From contig SFGS01000036.1 in NCBI GenBank assembly GCA_004557565.1, forward strand, positions 1-42,957: 42,957 nt of DNA. Reading direction: 5' to 3'. The notes under the pieces are model-generated. The model did not search any database. It had not been told where the DNA came from and was given only the letters and a program-made list of their open reading frames with translations. The stretch is from Bacteroidales bacterium (lineage in GTDB: Bacteria; Bacteroidota; Bacteroidia; Bacteroidales; Muribaculaceae). Shown in pieces: positions 7,738-16,197 of this stretch. Positions within the stretch are counted from its first letter, which is position 1; the number at the start of each line of letters is the position of its first letter. The translations under genes and the position numbers were made by a program.

Positions 7738-8415
7738 TCAAATTTTTCTTGTTGAATCGGTTGAATCTGTGTGAGTTGTGGTTTTGGTGATGCACCAGGC
7801 GAAGCCTTTGGCTTTGCGGAGTTCGCTGTCGGTGAAGTGGTCGCCTTCGTGCCATTGCAGGTGGCAGTGGTCTTCCCCCACCTCGGCTATGTGGCGCTGG
7901 TGCTGACGGCGGCAGATGTCGCCCACCAGTTTGAACGGCATTTTGTTGGTTTTCTCCTCCTTTTTGCCCAGACTCATATAGATGTATTTCGCCTTCGACG
8001 GGTGGGCTTCGTAGTATTCTTCCCACCCCTGCATCCACAGCGAGGGCGAACACGCAGCCACGGCATCGAAAATGGGCGTTCTGGTGGTCATCCAGAGGGC
8101 GAAAAGCCCTCCGAGCGAGTAACCGCCCACCACGAGTGGCAAATGGGCGTGGCGCGCCGTTATGGTGGCGATAAGCGAATTTTCAATGTAGGTGAGCAAC
8201 TCCCCCACCCTATCTTTCCATAATTCCGCTTCCTCCACCTCGAAAGTGTACATCGCGAATCCCTTGCCTGCCTCTTGCTCGATAAGGGCACATTCGTGAA
8301 GCAGAAGCCGTCGCTCAAAGGAGCACAATGGCTTCACGAGCACACATTGTGGCTCGCTATCTGTGGTGATGATATGGCAAGTGCGTTTGCCTATGTCGAT
8401 GATTTCCTCTCTCAT
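7738..8415 (-). CDS. Alpha/beta-hydrolase esterase
   Basis: A 225-residue cytoplasmic hydrolase without a signal peptide. The nucleophile elbow GGYSLGGLFALW (about residues 97-108) and the late histidine in EGDHF fit the esterase D/putative esterase group of the alpha/beta-hydrolase fold. Its ATG overlaps the TGA of the upstream cysteine desulfidase gene by four bases (ATGA, 8412-8415), so the two are translationally coupled. The last roughly 15 residues, rich in Thr, Ser and Asp, run into intergenic sequence and look like a non-native extension next to a repeat remnant. The substrate is unknown; the link with the desulfidase suggests a thioester or small-molecule ester, which is only a guess. 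Confidence 0.75.
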   Translation of the reverse strand: MREEIIDIGKRTCHIITTDSEPQCVLVKPLCSFERRLLLHECALIEQEAGKGFAMYTFEVEEAELWKDRVGELLTYIENSLIATITARHAHLPLVVGGYSLGGLFALWMTTRTPIFDAVAACSPSLWMQGWEEYYEAHPSKAKYIYMSLGKKEEKTNKMPFKLVGDICRRQHQRHIAEVGEDHCHLQWHEGDHFTDSELRKAKGFAWCITKTTTHTDSTDSTRKI

Positions 8416-9722
8416 TTGCAGGATTTGTGCGTCATGATGTCGAGCACCATACGGTCGGTCTCGTTCATGCCGCTTGCGCCAATGCGTGTGAGGTTGCGTA
8501 TGCAGTGGTCCACATCGTCCTCAATCAAGCCTTCGGCGTTGGTGGCGTGGCGGTTTTGGATAGCCAGCATAGCCGAGAGCACCGCTGTGGATACACCGCT
8601 GGTCACCTTCAGTGCGCAAGCCGGTTTCGCACCGTCGCACACCATGCCAGCGAGGTTGGCTATCATATTCTTCACCGAGTAAGCCACCTGCTTGTAGCCG
8701 CCGCCCATCAAGTAGGTGATGCCGCAAGCCGATCCGGTGGACGCCACCACGCAGCCGCAGAGCGCCGACAGTTTGCCGAGCGATTGCTTGATGTAGATGG
8801 CGGTGAGGTGCGAGAGGATGAGTGCACGCGTGAGTTCCTCGTCGGTGTTGTGGTTTTCTTCGGCAAACACTACCACAGGCATCGTGCATGATATGCCTTG
8901 GTTGCCGGAGCCTGAGTTGCTCATCACGGGAATGGATGCGCCAGCCATGCGGGCATCGCAAGCCGATGAGGTGGCAGAGAGAATGTGGCTGAAGATGCTG
9001 TCGCCCATGATGCCCTTGCCGAGCGGACGCGACAGCGTTTTGCCTAACGAATGTCCGTAGTTGCCCTTCAGGGCTTCGCGCGAGGCGTTCTCATTCAGTC
9101 GGCGCGCTTCTTTGATAAACTCTATTTCTTCGAGAGGCGTGGTGGTGGCGAAGTCGAACACACGGCGCAGCGTGAGTTCACACTCTTCGTCGTCTTTCGT
9201 GGGTGCCTCTTCGGTTTGATGCTTTTTTAGGGGTTGATTCAGAAGCACTTCGCCGTCTTTCTCGATGCGAATGAAGTGCGTATGGTCGCGAGCGATGATG
9301 GCTGTGGCGCTGTGGCCGGCATCGTCGGTCGCTATCACCTCGATATATAATTTTTCGTCAATACCGTCTTTCAGATGTATGCAAATGCGCTGTTCCTCCA
9401 CATATTGCTTGCCCTGAGCCACTTCGGAGTCTGTCACATCGCGCAGCACCTCCAAGCCGTATTCGCTTTTGCCCACAAGCGCCCCCAACGCAATGGCAAT
9501 AGGAAGTCCCACCATGCGAGTGCCGGGAATGCCCACGCCCATGGCGTTTTTCAGAATGTTGGCACTCAGATACGCCTCGATGTGAGTAGGTGTGCAACCC
9601 AGCGTCTCGGTGGCCTTAGCCACACACAGCGACACCGCCATAGGTTCCGTACAACCGATAGCAGGCACCACTTCACGCTTCATCAGCTCAATAATTCTCT
9701 TTCTCTTCTTTTGGTTAATCAT
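8412..9722 (-). CDS. cyuA: L-cysteine desulfidase family protein (CyuA/YhaM, UPF0597)
   Basis: A 436-residue protein of the serine dehydratase-alpha-like UPF0597 family; the E. coli member CyuA breaks L-cysteine down to pyruvate, sulfide and ammonia with an Fe-S cluster. Seen: the N-terminal VVPAIGCTEP motif, the cysteine-bearing GCVVASTGSACGITYLMGGG segment and the GMVCDGAKPACALK segment, which supply the likely cluster ligands. The ATG at 9722 (MINQKKRKRI) is chosen rather than a start nine codons upstream, since family proteins begin just before this point. A -7 element lies at 9789-9796. It is the first gene of a two-gene operon with the downstream esterase (4-base overlap). Family firm, enzyme activity by homology. 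Confidence 0.85.
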   Translation of the reverse strand: MINQKKRKRIIELMKREVVPAIGCTEPMAVSLCVAKATETLGCTPTHIEAYLSANILKNAMGVGIPGTRMVGLPIAIALGALVGKSEYGLEVLRDVTDSEVAQGKQYVEEQRICIHLKDGIDEKLYIEVIATDDAGHSATAIIARDHTHFIRIEKDGEVLLNQPLKKHQTEEAPTKDDEECELTLRRVFDFATTTPLEEIEFIKEARRLNENASREALKGNYGHSLGKTLSRPLGKGIMGDSIFSHILSATSSACDARMAGASIPVMSNSGSGNQGISCTMPVVVFAEENHNTDEELTRALILSHLTAIYIKQSLGKLSALCGCVVASTGSACGITYLMGGGYKQVAYSVKNMIANLAGMVCDGAKPACALKVTSGVSTAVLSAMLAIQNRHATNAEGLIEDDVDHCIRNLTRIGASGMNETDRMVLDIMTHKSCK

Positions 9723-9788
9723 ACACGAAGGTTTTATAAACCCAAGCACGACCTAATGACCGATTTGGGTTAAATAGCATTACACCCA

Positions 9789-9796
9789 CAAAGATA
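9789..9796 (-). promoter_or_regulatory. -7 element TATCTTTG of the cyuA operon
   Basis: Minus-strand TAnnTTTG match 66 bp upstream of the start at 9722. No clear -33 element. Confidence 0.5.
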
Positions 9797-9862
9797 CAAA
9801 TAAAAACAAACAATTCACCCCACCCACCCCCAAATATCCACCACTAACCCACCGAAAATCCA

Positions 9863-10498
9863 GGTTCAGTGGAAAATTCCTGGGGATAGATTATGTATTG
9901 TTGCCGAATCGTCAATGGAATCAAAAACAAAAACATAAAAAAACGCCTTGGAGCAACGTGGAATGCTTCGCATTTGGCGGCGCGACTGTGCGCTTTGCGT
10001 CATTGGAAACGAGTTTCCATGCCGCCAACCACACAATCACTCCGCCACCCTCTTACGAGGGCATTCCACTTTGCCCCAAGGATAAAAACCGCTCGCCGTT
10101 TCACGGCGAAAAACCCCTGATGATAAAATGATTTCTTAGTAAAAAACCGCATCAAATCTCCCAAAAACGATTTTGCATGGTAGGGACGCGATACTTCGCG
10201 TCCGCGACAAATAACTGATATTCAATATAGTATCACAATTATGGGCGGACGTGAAGTATCACGCGTGAAGTATCACGCCCCGGTTTGGTTTTTCGCCGAA
10301 GGCGAGCGGTTTTTATCCTTTTGGCGATGCCACCGCCCTCGCTGGAGAGGGCGGCGTTAGGGTTGTGGTGTGGCTGATTCAAGCCTCTACTTGAAATCAG
10401 ACATGCCACAGCACTAACGACAGGTGCGAAGCACTGGCATCGCTAAAAGGCTGTTTTTTATGTTTTTGTTTCAGTCCCCAGTATTTTTCCACTGAACC
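9863..10498 (+). repeat. Full copy of the dispersed multi-hairpin repeat (MITE-like), orientation 1
   Basis: About 636 bp bounded by GGTTCAGTGGAAAA and TTTTCCACTGAACC. Inside is a chain of hairpins: GGACGCGA/TCGCGTCC, GGACGTGA/TCACGTCC, TCGCC-GAA-GGCGA, CCGCCCTC/GAGGGCGG, a long imperfect palindrome around CTTGAAATCAG, and GTGC-TTC-GCAC. An outer pair, GGTAGGGACG with CGTCCC, flanks the first two, although a small duplication (GTGAAGTATCACG twice, about 10248-10277) disturbs it in this copy. It is the reverse complement of the copy at 38522-39103. It lies between genes and has no transposase. Confidence 0.85.
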
Positions 10499-10751
10499 AA
10501 AATCCATCTTTACGACCAAAAACATAAAATATGAAACATAAAATATGAAGTGTAGAAAAATCTTATTATGAAATTATAATTATGATAAAGTGATAATGCG
10601 GTTTGGGGTGCGTTGATGGAAGCTGTTAGCGATGGCGATTGTTGGGTGATAGCCTTGATTAGCAATGGTTTGAGGCGGACGTGAATTATCACGTCCCTAC
10701 CAGGAAAATCCCACAAATTTCTAACCTCTAACCTCTAATTTCTAACCTCTC
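10499..10751. repeat. Intergenic region with a repeat fragment
   Basis: Contains an isolated 28-bp piece of the dispersed repeat at 10674-10701 (GGCGGACGTGAATTATCACG and on to CCCTACC), then a short TCTAACC-type series at about 10720-10748. No gene is seen between the full repeat copy and the end of comM. Confidence 0.6.
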
Positions 10752-12290
10752 CTACCCGAAATAGTTGGAGCGGTCGAGGGTGCGGTAGCCTATGGCTTCC
10801 ATGATGTGCTGCGAGCGCACGCTGATGCTGCCTTCGAGGTCAGCGATGGTGCGCGCCACTTTCAAGATGCGGTCGTAGGCACGCGCGCTCATGTTCATAC
10901 GCTCTATGGCGTTGCGCAGCAGTTCCAGCCCTTCGGCATCGGGCTCGGCATACTGGTGCACCATGCTTGTGGTCATTTGCGCGTTGCAGTGAATGCCGGG
11001 CGAGTCTTTGAAACGCAGACTCTGTATGGCTCTCGCCTGCACCACCCTGCGGCGAATGGCTTCCGACGACTCGCCCGGCGTGCGGTTGGCAAGTTCATCG
11101 AAATTCACGGGTTGCACTTCTATTTGCAGGTCGATACGGTCGAGCAGTGGCCCGGAAATCTTGCTCAAATAGTGTTGACGCTGGTATGCGGTGCACACGC
11201 ACGGCTTGCTGGGGTGGCCGTAATATCCACATGGGCAGGGGTTCATACTCGCCACCAGCATAAACGATGCGGGATAGTTGGTGGTGTATTTCGCGCGGCT
11301 GATGGTGATTTGGCGGTCTTCAAGCGGCTGACGCATCACCTCAAGCACTGTGCGGTTAAATTCGGGAAGTTCGTCGAGAAAAAGCACCCCATTGTGCGCC
11401 AGACTGATTTCGCCCGGCGAGGGATATGTGCCGCCGCCCACCAGTGCCACCGGACTGATGGTGTGGTGTGGCGAGCGATATGGGCGCGTTGTGAGCAGCG
11501 TGGTGCCGCTTTTGAGGCTGCCAGCCACCGAGTGGATTTTCGTGGTCTCAAGCGCCTCTGAGAGGCTGAGAGGCGGAAGAATGGACGGCAGACGCTTCGC
11601 CATCATCGATTTGCCGCTACCGGGACTGCCGATGAGCATAATGTTGTGTCCGCCAGCGCACGCCACCTCGAATGCGCGCTTCACGTTGTCCTGACCTTTC
11701 ACTTCACTGAAATCGTAGGGGAAATTGCCTTGCGCCTGTGCAAATTCGGCTCTGGTGTCGACCACCGTGGCTTCGAGTTCCACCTCACCATTGAGGAAGT
11801 TCACCACCTGCGTAATGTGGTCAACGCCATACACCTTCAGATTGTTGACGATGGCGGCCTCCGAGGCGTTGGCTTTGGGCAGAATGAAACCCTCAAGTTT
11901 CAACTCGCGCGCAAGTATCGCCATGGGCAGTGCGCCCTTGATGCTGCGCACCGAGCCGTCGAGCGACAGTTCGCCCATAATCATGTAGCGACTCAGCAAA
12001 TCGGGCTTCACCACCTCGTCGGAGGCAAGCGTGCCGATGGCTATGGGAAGGTCGTAGGCCGCGCCCTCCTTCTTGATGTCGGCAGGCGACATGTTCACCA
12101 CCACCGTCTTGTTAGGGTATTGAAAACCAGCCTCGTTGATAGCGCACCGCACACGTTCCGAACTCTCCTTCACGGCAGTGTCGGGGAGTCCCACAATCAC
12201 CACTTGATTGCCCCAGTCGAGCGTGGTTTCGATAGTCACCATGGTGGCGTCGATGCCCTGCACAGCGGCAGCGATAGTTTTGCTGAGCAT
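10752..12290 (-). CDS. comM: YifB/ComM family Mg-chelatase-like AAA+ ATPase
   Basis: A 512-residue protein of full family length: an N-terminal ChlI/Lon-protease-like domain (about 1-190), an AAA+ Mg-chelatase core with Walker A GSPGSGKS (about 220-227) and Walker B GVLFLDELPEF (about 297-307), the cysteine-rich segment MNPCPCGYYGHPSKPC, and a C-terminal Mg-chelatase-like domain. ComM is a hexameric branch-migration helicase that helps integrate incoming DNA during natural transformation in Vibrio and Haemophilus; here that role is inferred by family. It is a single gene with a good minus-strand promoter at 12323-12353. In the database many members are named only YifB. Confidence 0.93.
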   Translation of the reverse strand: MLSKTIAAAVQGIDATMVTIETTLDWGNQVVIVGLPDTAVKESSERVRCAINEAGFQYPNKTVVVNMSPADIKKEGAAYDLPIAIGTLASDEVVKPDLLSRYMIMGELSLDGSVRSIKGALPMAILARELKLEGFILPKANASEAAIVNNLKVYGVDHITQVVNFLNGEVELEATVVDTRAEFAQAQGNFPYDFSEVKGQDNVKRAFEVACAGGHNIMLIGSPGSGKSMMAKRLPSILPPLSLSEALETTKIHSVAGSLKSGTTLLTTRPYRSPHHTISPVALVGGGTYPSPGEISLAHNGVLFLDELPEFNRTVLEVMRQPLEDRQITISRAKYTTNYPASFMLVASMNPCPCGYYGHPSKPCVCTAYQRQHYLSKISGPLLDRIDLQIEVQPVNFDELANRTPGESSEAIRRRVVQARAIQSLRFKDSPGIHCNAQMTTSMVHQYAEPDAEGLELLRNAIERMNMSARAYDRILKVARTIADLEGSISVRSQHIMEAIGYRTLDRSNYFG

Positions 12291-12322
12291 AGTTGTTTAA
12301 GTTTGAGAAGTTTGTTATCTCA

Positions 12323-12353
12323 CAAATGTAGCAATTCTCCCCCACTCCACCAA
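12323..12353 (-). promoter_or_regulatory. Promoter of comM, TTG-N20-TACATTTG
   Basis: Read on the minus strand: TTG (12353-12351), 20 bp, then TACATTTG (12330-12323). It lies 33 bp upstream of the start codon at 12290. Confidence 0.65.
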
Positions 12354-12439
12354 GCCCACCCCCACCTTTTTTCACCCAAATACAAAAAAATATGAAATGA
12401 TATACAAGTTGTCCCTGTGATCATTTAGTGATGATTGAA

Positions 12440-12605
12440 ATAATCCCGTAGGGATTTGATGTGTGAAGGCAGGTATGCAGCGAAGGTTATGCGTAATGAG
12501 CGAAGCGAAAAGGAGCAAAACAGAAGCGAAATGCCTGCAAATATCGCATAACAAATATGCATCCCAGCGGGATGCGATTTCGCCATCAATGGGCGATTTG
12601 ATGTT
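12440..12605. repeat. Structured intergenic element with several hairpins
   Basis: No gene is convincing between comM and the protease. Seen: AATCCC-GTA-GGGATT (12442-12456); GTTATGCG (12486-12493) pairing with CGCATAAC (12545-12552); and GCATCCC-AGC-GGGATGC (12559-12575). Overlapping reading frames run through it on both strands, as is usual for palindromic DNA. It looks like a dispersed structured repeat of Bacteroidetes type, but there is only one copy in this window. Confidence 0.5.
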
Positions 12606-12703
12606 GTCGCTTTCCATCTCTTGCAAAATAGACACCAGAAGAAGCCTCTCGTGGCTATTGACACTTTGCCAGGATTGTATTATATATCTTTGTTTCAGGG
12701 GAC

Positions 12704-13321
12704 TTATATGCTGTCTGAGGCGGATTTGCTGTGCGTGGAGTTCCTTATTAACGTGACAATGCTTGCAGACGATTGAAACACACATCCTGGAGTTCCTGGT
12801 TCTCCAGCTATCAATACTCCATATACGGTATTTCCACTCATCAAGGGACTACCACTATCTCCTTTGCGTAGTATCTTGTCTGTATGACATTCACAATAAT
12901 CTGTTGTATGTGTCACTTTTCCTATACAAGTATGTATTTGAATGACCTCTTTCTTTGCGAAGATTGAAGGACAACCGGAATGGCTATCATCTACAACCAC
13001 CCTACGCTTTGAAACATTAGTTAGTTCTTGACCGACAATAGGCATATCTTCTGCAAAAACGAGAGGGCTATTAACCCCTGCGCAATCGAATATAGCTACA
13101 TCAGGTATATCCGGAGAGAAAAAATCTCCATTCGGAAAATTGATGAATATAGCCTCGCTCTTATCCAATACTATCCTCTGTCCGTTAACGTAGATTGAAT
13201 GAGTTTGGCCTTCATTAAATACATGACCTGCTGTAATAAAGAAGTTGCCTACAAAGAAGCCTACTCCATCAGATGTTCCCCCATCTATAAATGTCACATA
13301 ATTTTCGAATAGTATTTCCAT
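12704..13321 (-). CDS. Trypsin-like serine protease without signal peptide
   Basis: A 205-residue single-domain protein of the chymotrypsin fold. The catalytic triad is visible: His33 in FFITAGHVF, Asp74 in DIPDVAIFD and Ser156 in RKGDSGSPLM. There is no signal peptide, membrane segment, PDZ domain or zymogen-like pro-region, so it should stay in the cytoplasm, which is unusual for this fold outside of HtrA/DegP and defence-type proteins. Nine cysteines are present. Its base composition is clearly more AT-rich than comM and the neighbouring household genes, suggesting acquisition. It sits upstream of a repeat-like region and next to a DUF234-type ATPase on the same strand, but 78 bp apart and without evident coupling. 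Its substrate is unknown. Confidence 0.8.
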   Translation of the reverse strand: MEILFENYVTFIDGGTSDGVGFFVGNFFITAGHVFNEGQTHSIYVNGQRIVLDKSEAIFINFPNGDFFSPDIPDVAIFDCAGVNSPLVFAEDMPIVGQELTNVSKRRVVVDDSHSGCPSIFAKKEVIQIHTCIGKVTHTTDYCECHTDKILRKGDSGSPLMSGNTVYGVLIAGEPGTPGCVFQSSASIVTLIRNSTHSKSASDSI

Positions 13322-13399
13322 GATTAATCTCTTTTAAAGTACTATGAATAATACAAAGATGCTTTTTTTAAAAAACAAACAAATATTTTCTGAAATTTT

Positions 13400-14713
13400 T
13401 TACATGTCGGATAGCGATAGGGGGTGTGGTTGCAGGTGGTATGGGGCGAAGTCTTTTGAGGGGAGCGCGGCAGCCTTTTCCGAAAGTTTTTGCAGATTTA
13501 TCTTTTTGGGGTTGCGCTTCACCTCTGCGATGATGCCTGTGTGGTCGAACTCGTTGATGGCGATAAGGTCTATTTCGTTTTGACCTTTTCTGTCCCACCA
13601 ATTACCCACTTGCGTATATTGCCCCGATTCCATCACCTTGTCATGGAAATACTGCTCAAGCACTCTTCCGGAATAGTCTTCGTAGTGGTTGGAGATATTG
13701 CCGCGGAGAGGGGCGAACAGTTGGCGCTCAATCAACGATTGGAAAGGGTAGATGAAGCGGAACCAGAATCGAAGGAAATTGTCGCGAATTTCGTAAGTGC
13801 TCACCTTGCTGTTTTGCTTCGCCAACAATGGCTTTTTTCGGCGGATAAGCTCGTATTTGCTTTCAAGATTCTGTAAAAACGTGCCTACATCTTTTTGAAG
13901 GGCACTGTCGATTTCGCTGCGTTTCGTTTTTCCAGATGCGATGATTTGCAGGATTGAGAAATAGGTGCCATGTTCGCTGCTAAACTCTTGGTTAAGAAGG
14001 TCTTTTCCTTCTGTTATGAAATAGGAATCTTGGCGGCAAATGTAGTTGAGCATTTTCTCTTTGGTGTAGCATTTCGCATCGATAAGCAGTTCGATGTATT
14101 TTGCCACACCACCGGTAATCATATATAGGCAGAGCAGGTCGTCGGGGGCGTAGTTGGGATTTGCGTCATGAAGAATTTCTTTTATCACAGCTGTGGTGAA
14201 AGGGCGCAATACGAGTTTTGAGGTCGGGCGGCCGTATAGAGGCTCTGACTTGTCGTCGAAGATGCGCTTCATCAGAGTTTGTATGCTGCCCGAAACGATG
14301 AGGTGGATTTTCGCATTTTGCTTAAATCGGTCCCAAATGTCTTGTATTTCGCTGAAAATGGTTGGGTTGATTTTATAGAGCGTCTGAAACTCATCGAACA
14401 CAATGGTTAAGTGCCGCTTTTGTGCCTCCTTCATAATCACCTCAAACAAGTCTTTGAATCGTGTGATTTCGCCATACACGGTGAGTCCGATTTGTTGTTC
14501 AAGTTCTCGCTGAAAATTCTGGCAAAGCAGCGATTCAGAGCTTTTTGACACAAACAGATAGGCATATTCTTTGCCCTCCATCGCCTTAGTGACAAGGGAT
14601 GTTTTGCCAACTCTACGACGGCCGGTAAGCACCATAAACACGGCACTGTCGTATGACTGTTTTTCGTTTTCACGAATGATAGAAAGCTCATTTACACGGT
14701 TGTAGAATTTCAT
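13400..14713 (-). CDS. ATPase of the ATPase_2/DUF234 family
   Basis: A 437-residue STAND-like P-loop ATPase. Walker A is GRRRVGKTSL (about residues 31-40) and Walker B LTIVFDEFQTL (about 98-108). A winged-helix-like middle part follows, then a C-terminal DUF234 domain with a PD-(D/E)XK nuclease-like pattern (NEIDLIAI, then IIAEVKRN). These ATPases are plentiful in Bacteroidetes and archaea, with no settled function; roles in DNA binding, stress or mobile-element biology have been proposed. The start is the ATG at 14713, with a good promoter just upstream. The end of the gene is 78 bp from the protease gene, on the same strand and upstream of it. Family call firm, role unknown. Confidence 0.88.
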   Translation of the reverse strand: MKFYNRVNELSIIRENEKQSYDSAVFMVLTGRRRVGKTSLVTKAMEGKEYAYLFVSKSSESLLCQNFQRELEQQIGLTVYGEITRFKDLFEVIMKEAQKRHLTIVFDEFQTLYKINPTIFSEIQDIWDRFKQNAKIHLIVSGSIQTLMKRIFDDKSEPLYGRPTSKLVLRPFTTAVIKEILHDANPNYAPDDLLCLYMITGGVAKYIELLIDAKCYTKEKMLNYICRQDSYFITEGKDLLNQEFSSEHGTYFSILQIIASGKTKRSEIDSALQKDVGTFLQNLESKYELIRRKKPLLAKQNSKVSTYEIRDNFLRFWFRFIYPFQSLIERQLFAPLRGNISNHYEDYSGRVLEQYFHDKVMESGQYTQVGNWWDRKGQNEIDLIAINEFDHTGIIAEVKRNPKKINLQKLSEKAAALPSKDFAPYHLQPHPLSLSDM

Positions 14714-14754
14714 AATATAAATGTGGATTTATATAAATAGCGGTTTATATATGG

Positions 14755-14785
14755 CAAAAATACACATAAATTCTCACACCACCAA
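14755..14785 (-). promoter_or_regulatory. Promoter of the DUF234 ATPase gene, TTG-N20-TATTTTTG
   Basis: On the minus strand TTG (14785-14783), 20 bp, then TATTTTTG (14762-14755), 42 bp upstream of the start codon. Confidence 0.65.
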
Positions 14786-14843
14786 CATTTTTTTGCACCA
14801 ATTTGCAATCCTGTGGGTGATTTGTGTGGGGGAGGGGTGGGGG

Positions 14844-15767
14844 TTATTTTCCGAGGAGGAGCCACATGGGCTTGCGTTGGTTCCATACGTCGGAGGTGTG
14901 GCGTATGGGGCAGAGGCTGTGTGCGTATTCGAGGATTTCGAGCACGTTGGCGATGTTGTACGACGTTTCGTCGGGCGTTTCGGAGTCGGATATGCTGTTG
15001 AAGTGCGATCCCAGAATCACCCAGTCGCCATTGTCGATAGCGTCTTTGATGCGCTTTTTCATCTGTGTTTTAGTGAGCCAGCCGCGCGAGAGCGATTCAA
15101 ACGACAGTCGCTTCAGACTGTGGCGGTCGTTGTCGGAATTGTGGTTGATAAGGTTGTAGGTGGCAGCCACGGCACATTCAAAAAGCTTTTTCACGATGGG
15201 CATATTGTCAGGGAACTCTGCTGAGTTGCCTGGCCACACGAGGATAGATGGGGCGTTGAGTCCGTAGAGTTTGAACGCCTTGATGCAGTCGAGTGCCGAA
15301 GCCTCAATCTTGCTGGCATCGTGCGGGTGCTGGGCATCGCGGTCGTACCAGCCTTCGGAGTGGTTGGGGTGGTACAGAAATTCGAAGCCCTCGCTTTGCC
15401 ACTGCTTGCAGATGTCAACCATGCCAGTCGGAATCCACGCATCGGCAGGGGAGGAGAAGGGGCGGAGTGCCAAATCGCCGTAAATGCCCTTCGCGATGCA
15501 GAAGTCGTGCAATTTTTGATACACGGGCGTGAGCTTGCCCTGCTTGTCGAAGGCGGCAAAGTCGTCGTCAATCCAGCTGATGGCTGGGGTGTTGTATTTC
15601 TTGTAAATATCGTCTTCCGTCAAGCCGGCGTTTAGTATGATGGTCACAAGGTCGCTGACGTCGCTTGCGTCAACCTTTCCGTCGCCGTTCACATCGCCAC
15701 GCAGGGTTTGTGCGTTGGCTGAAATCAGTATGAGAAGCATACTGAGCATGCATGTTATTTTTTTCAT
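14844..15767 (-). CDS. Secreted polysaccharide-deacetylase-like protein with N-terminal dockerin-like motif
   Basis: A 307-residue exported protein. After a signal peptide (about 1-20) comes one dockerin-like calcium-loop motif (RGDVNGDGKVDASDVSDLVT, about 23-42), placed at the N-terminus and not at the C-terminus as in the other two dockerin-like proteins of this window. The rest (about 58-307) resembles a NodB-type polysaccharide deacetylase: ISWIDDDFAAF for the metal-binding Asp region, and HPNHSEGW for the His motif, with a late GSHFN segment. A role in removing acetyl groups from a glycan, or a catalytically weakened relative, is inferred. A minus-strand -7 element lies at 15930-15937, giving a leader of about 155 nt. 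Confidence 0.72.
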   Translation of the reverse strand: MKKITCMLSMLLILISANAQTLRGDVNGDGKVDASDVSDLVTIILNAGLTEDDIYKKYNTPAISWIDDDFAAFDKQGKLTPVYQKLHDFCIAKGIYGDLALRPFSSPADAWIPTGMVDICKQWQSEGFEFLYHPNHSEGWYDRDAQHPHDASKIEASALDCIKAFKLYGLNAPSILVWPGNSAEFPDNMPIVKKLFECAVAATYNLINHNSDNDRHSLKRLSFESLSRGWLTKTQMKKRIKDAIDNGDWVILGSHFNSISDSETPDETSYNIANVLEILEYAHSLCPIRHTSDVWNQRKPMWLLLGK

Positions 15768-16120
15768 AGTGGTGTATATTTTTTTGTGGGTTGTCTTAAT
15801 TCCGCAGCATAAAATGTTGTGTTAAATACAAGTGTCAGAGAATCAGTATTCTAATGACGCATGGTCATGACAGAAATCTCAATTAACTTGGTGCTACTAA
15901 GATAACAAGTAAAGAAGACTCTGACAAGACAAAGGTAGCAACTAAAAACGAGAAATTCACTTCTTTTGGTGGAATTTATCACATTATGGATATTTTTTCC
16001 AAGTTGGGCCTTGACTTTGACCACCACGGAATGAAGGTTATAAATAAATTTTAGAAACCATTTTTTGTTTCTCACATCCAAAATACTGGCTTATATTGTC
16101 CTTTATTCACTAATTATTCA
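15768..16120. other. Long leader and divergent intergenic region
   Basis: Between two divergent genes. It holds the leader of the deacetylase-like gene, with an 8-bp inverted repeat TGTCAGAG (15833-15840)/CTCTGACA (15919-15926) that could fold the leader. A minus-strand reading frame covering 15851-16081 has no support as a gene. Confidence 0.5.
15930..15937 (-). promoter_or_regulatory. -7 element TACCTTTG of the deacetylase-like gene
   Basis: Exact minus-strand TAnnTTTG match, about 163 bp upstream of the start codon at 15767. No good -33 element. Confidence 0.45.
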
Positions 16121-16128
16121 TATCTTTG
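16096..16128 (+). promoter_or_regulatory. Promoter of the porin operon, TTG-N22-TATCTTTG
   Basis: TTG at 16096-16098 and TATCTTTG at 16121-16128. The leader then carries the 11-bp unit ACTATAAACA(A) three times in tandem (16138-16170) before the start codon at 16198. Confidence 0.6.
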
Positions 16129-16197
16129 CCAATACATACTATAAACAACTATAAACAACTATAAACAACCATAACATAAATTACACTAATCGTAGAT

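Noticed and set aside
9893..10131. Two overlapping 75-77 codon frames inside the repeat, with similar frames in the copy at 38870-39123
   Set aside because: Shared only because the repeat is duplicated; substitutions between copies are mainly amino-acid changing.
12372..12785. Minus-strand frame of 137 codons
   Set aside because: Runs through the hairpin-rich element and overlaps the end of the protease gene; no recognisable domain.
15851..16081. Minus-strand frame of 76 codons in the leader region
   Set aside because: Contains the promoter of the deacetylase-like gene and has no start signal of its own.
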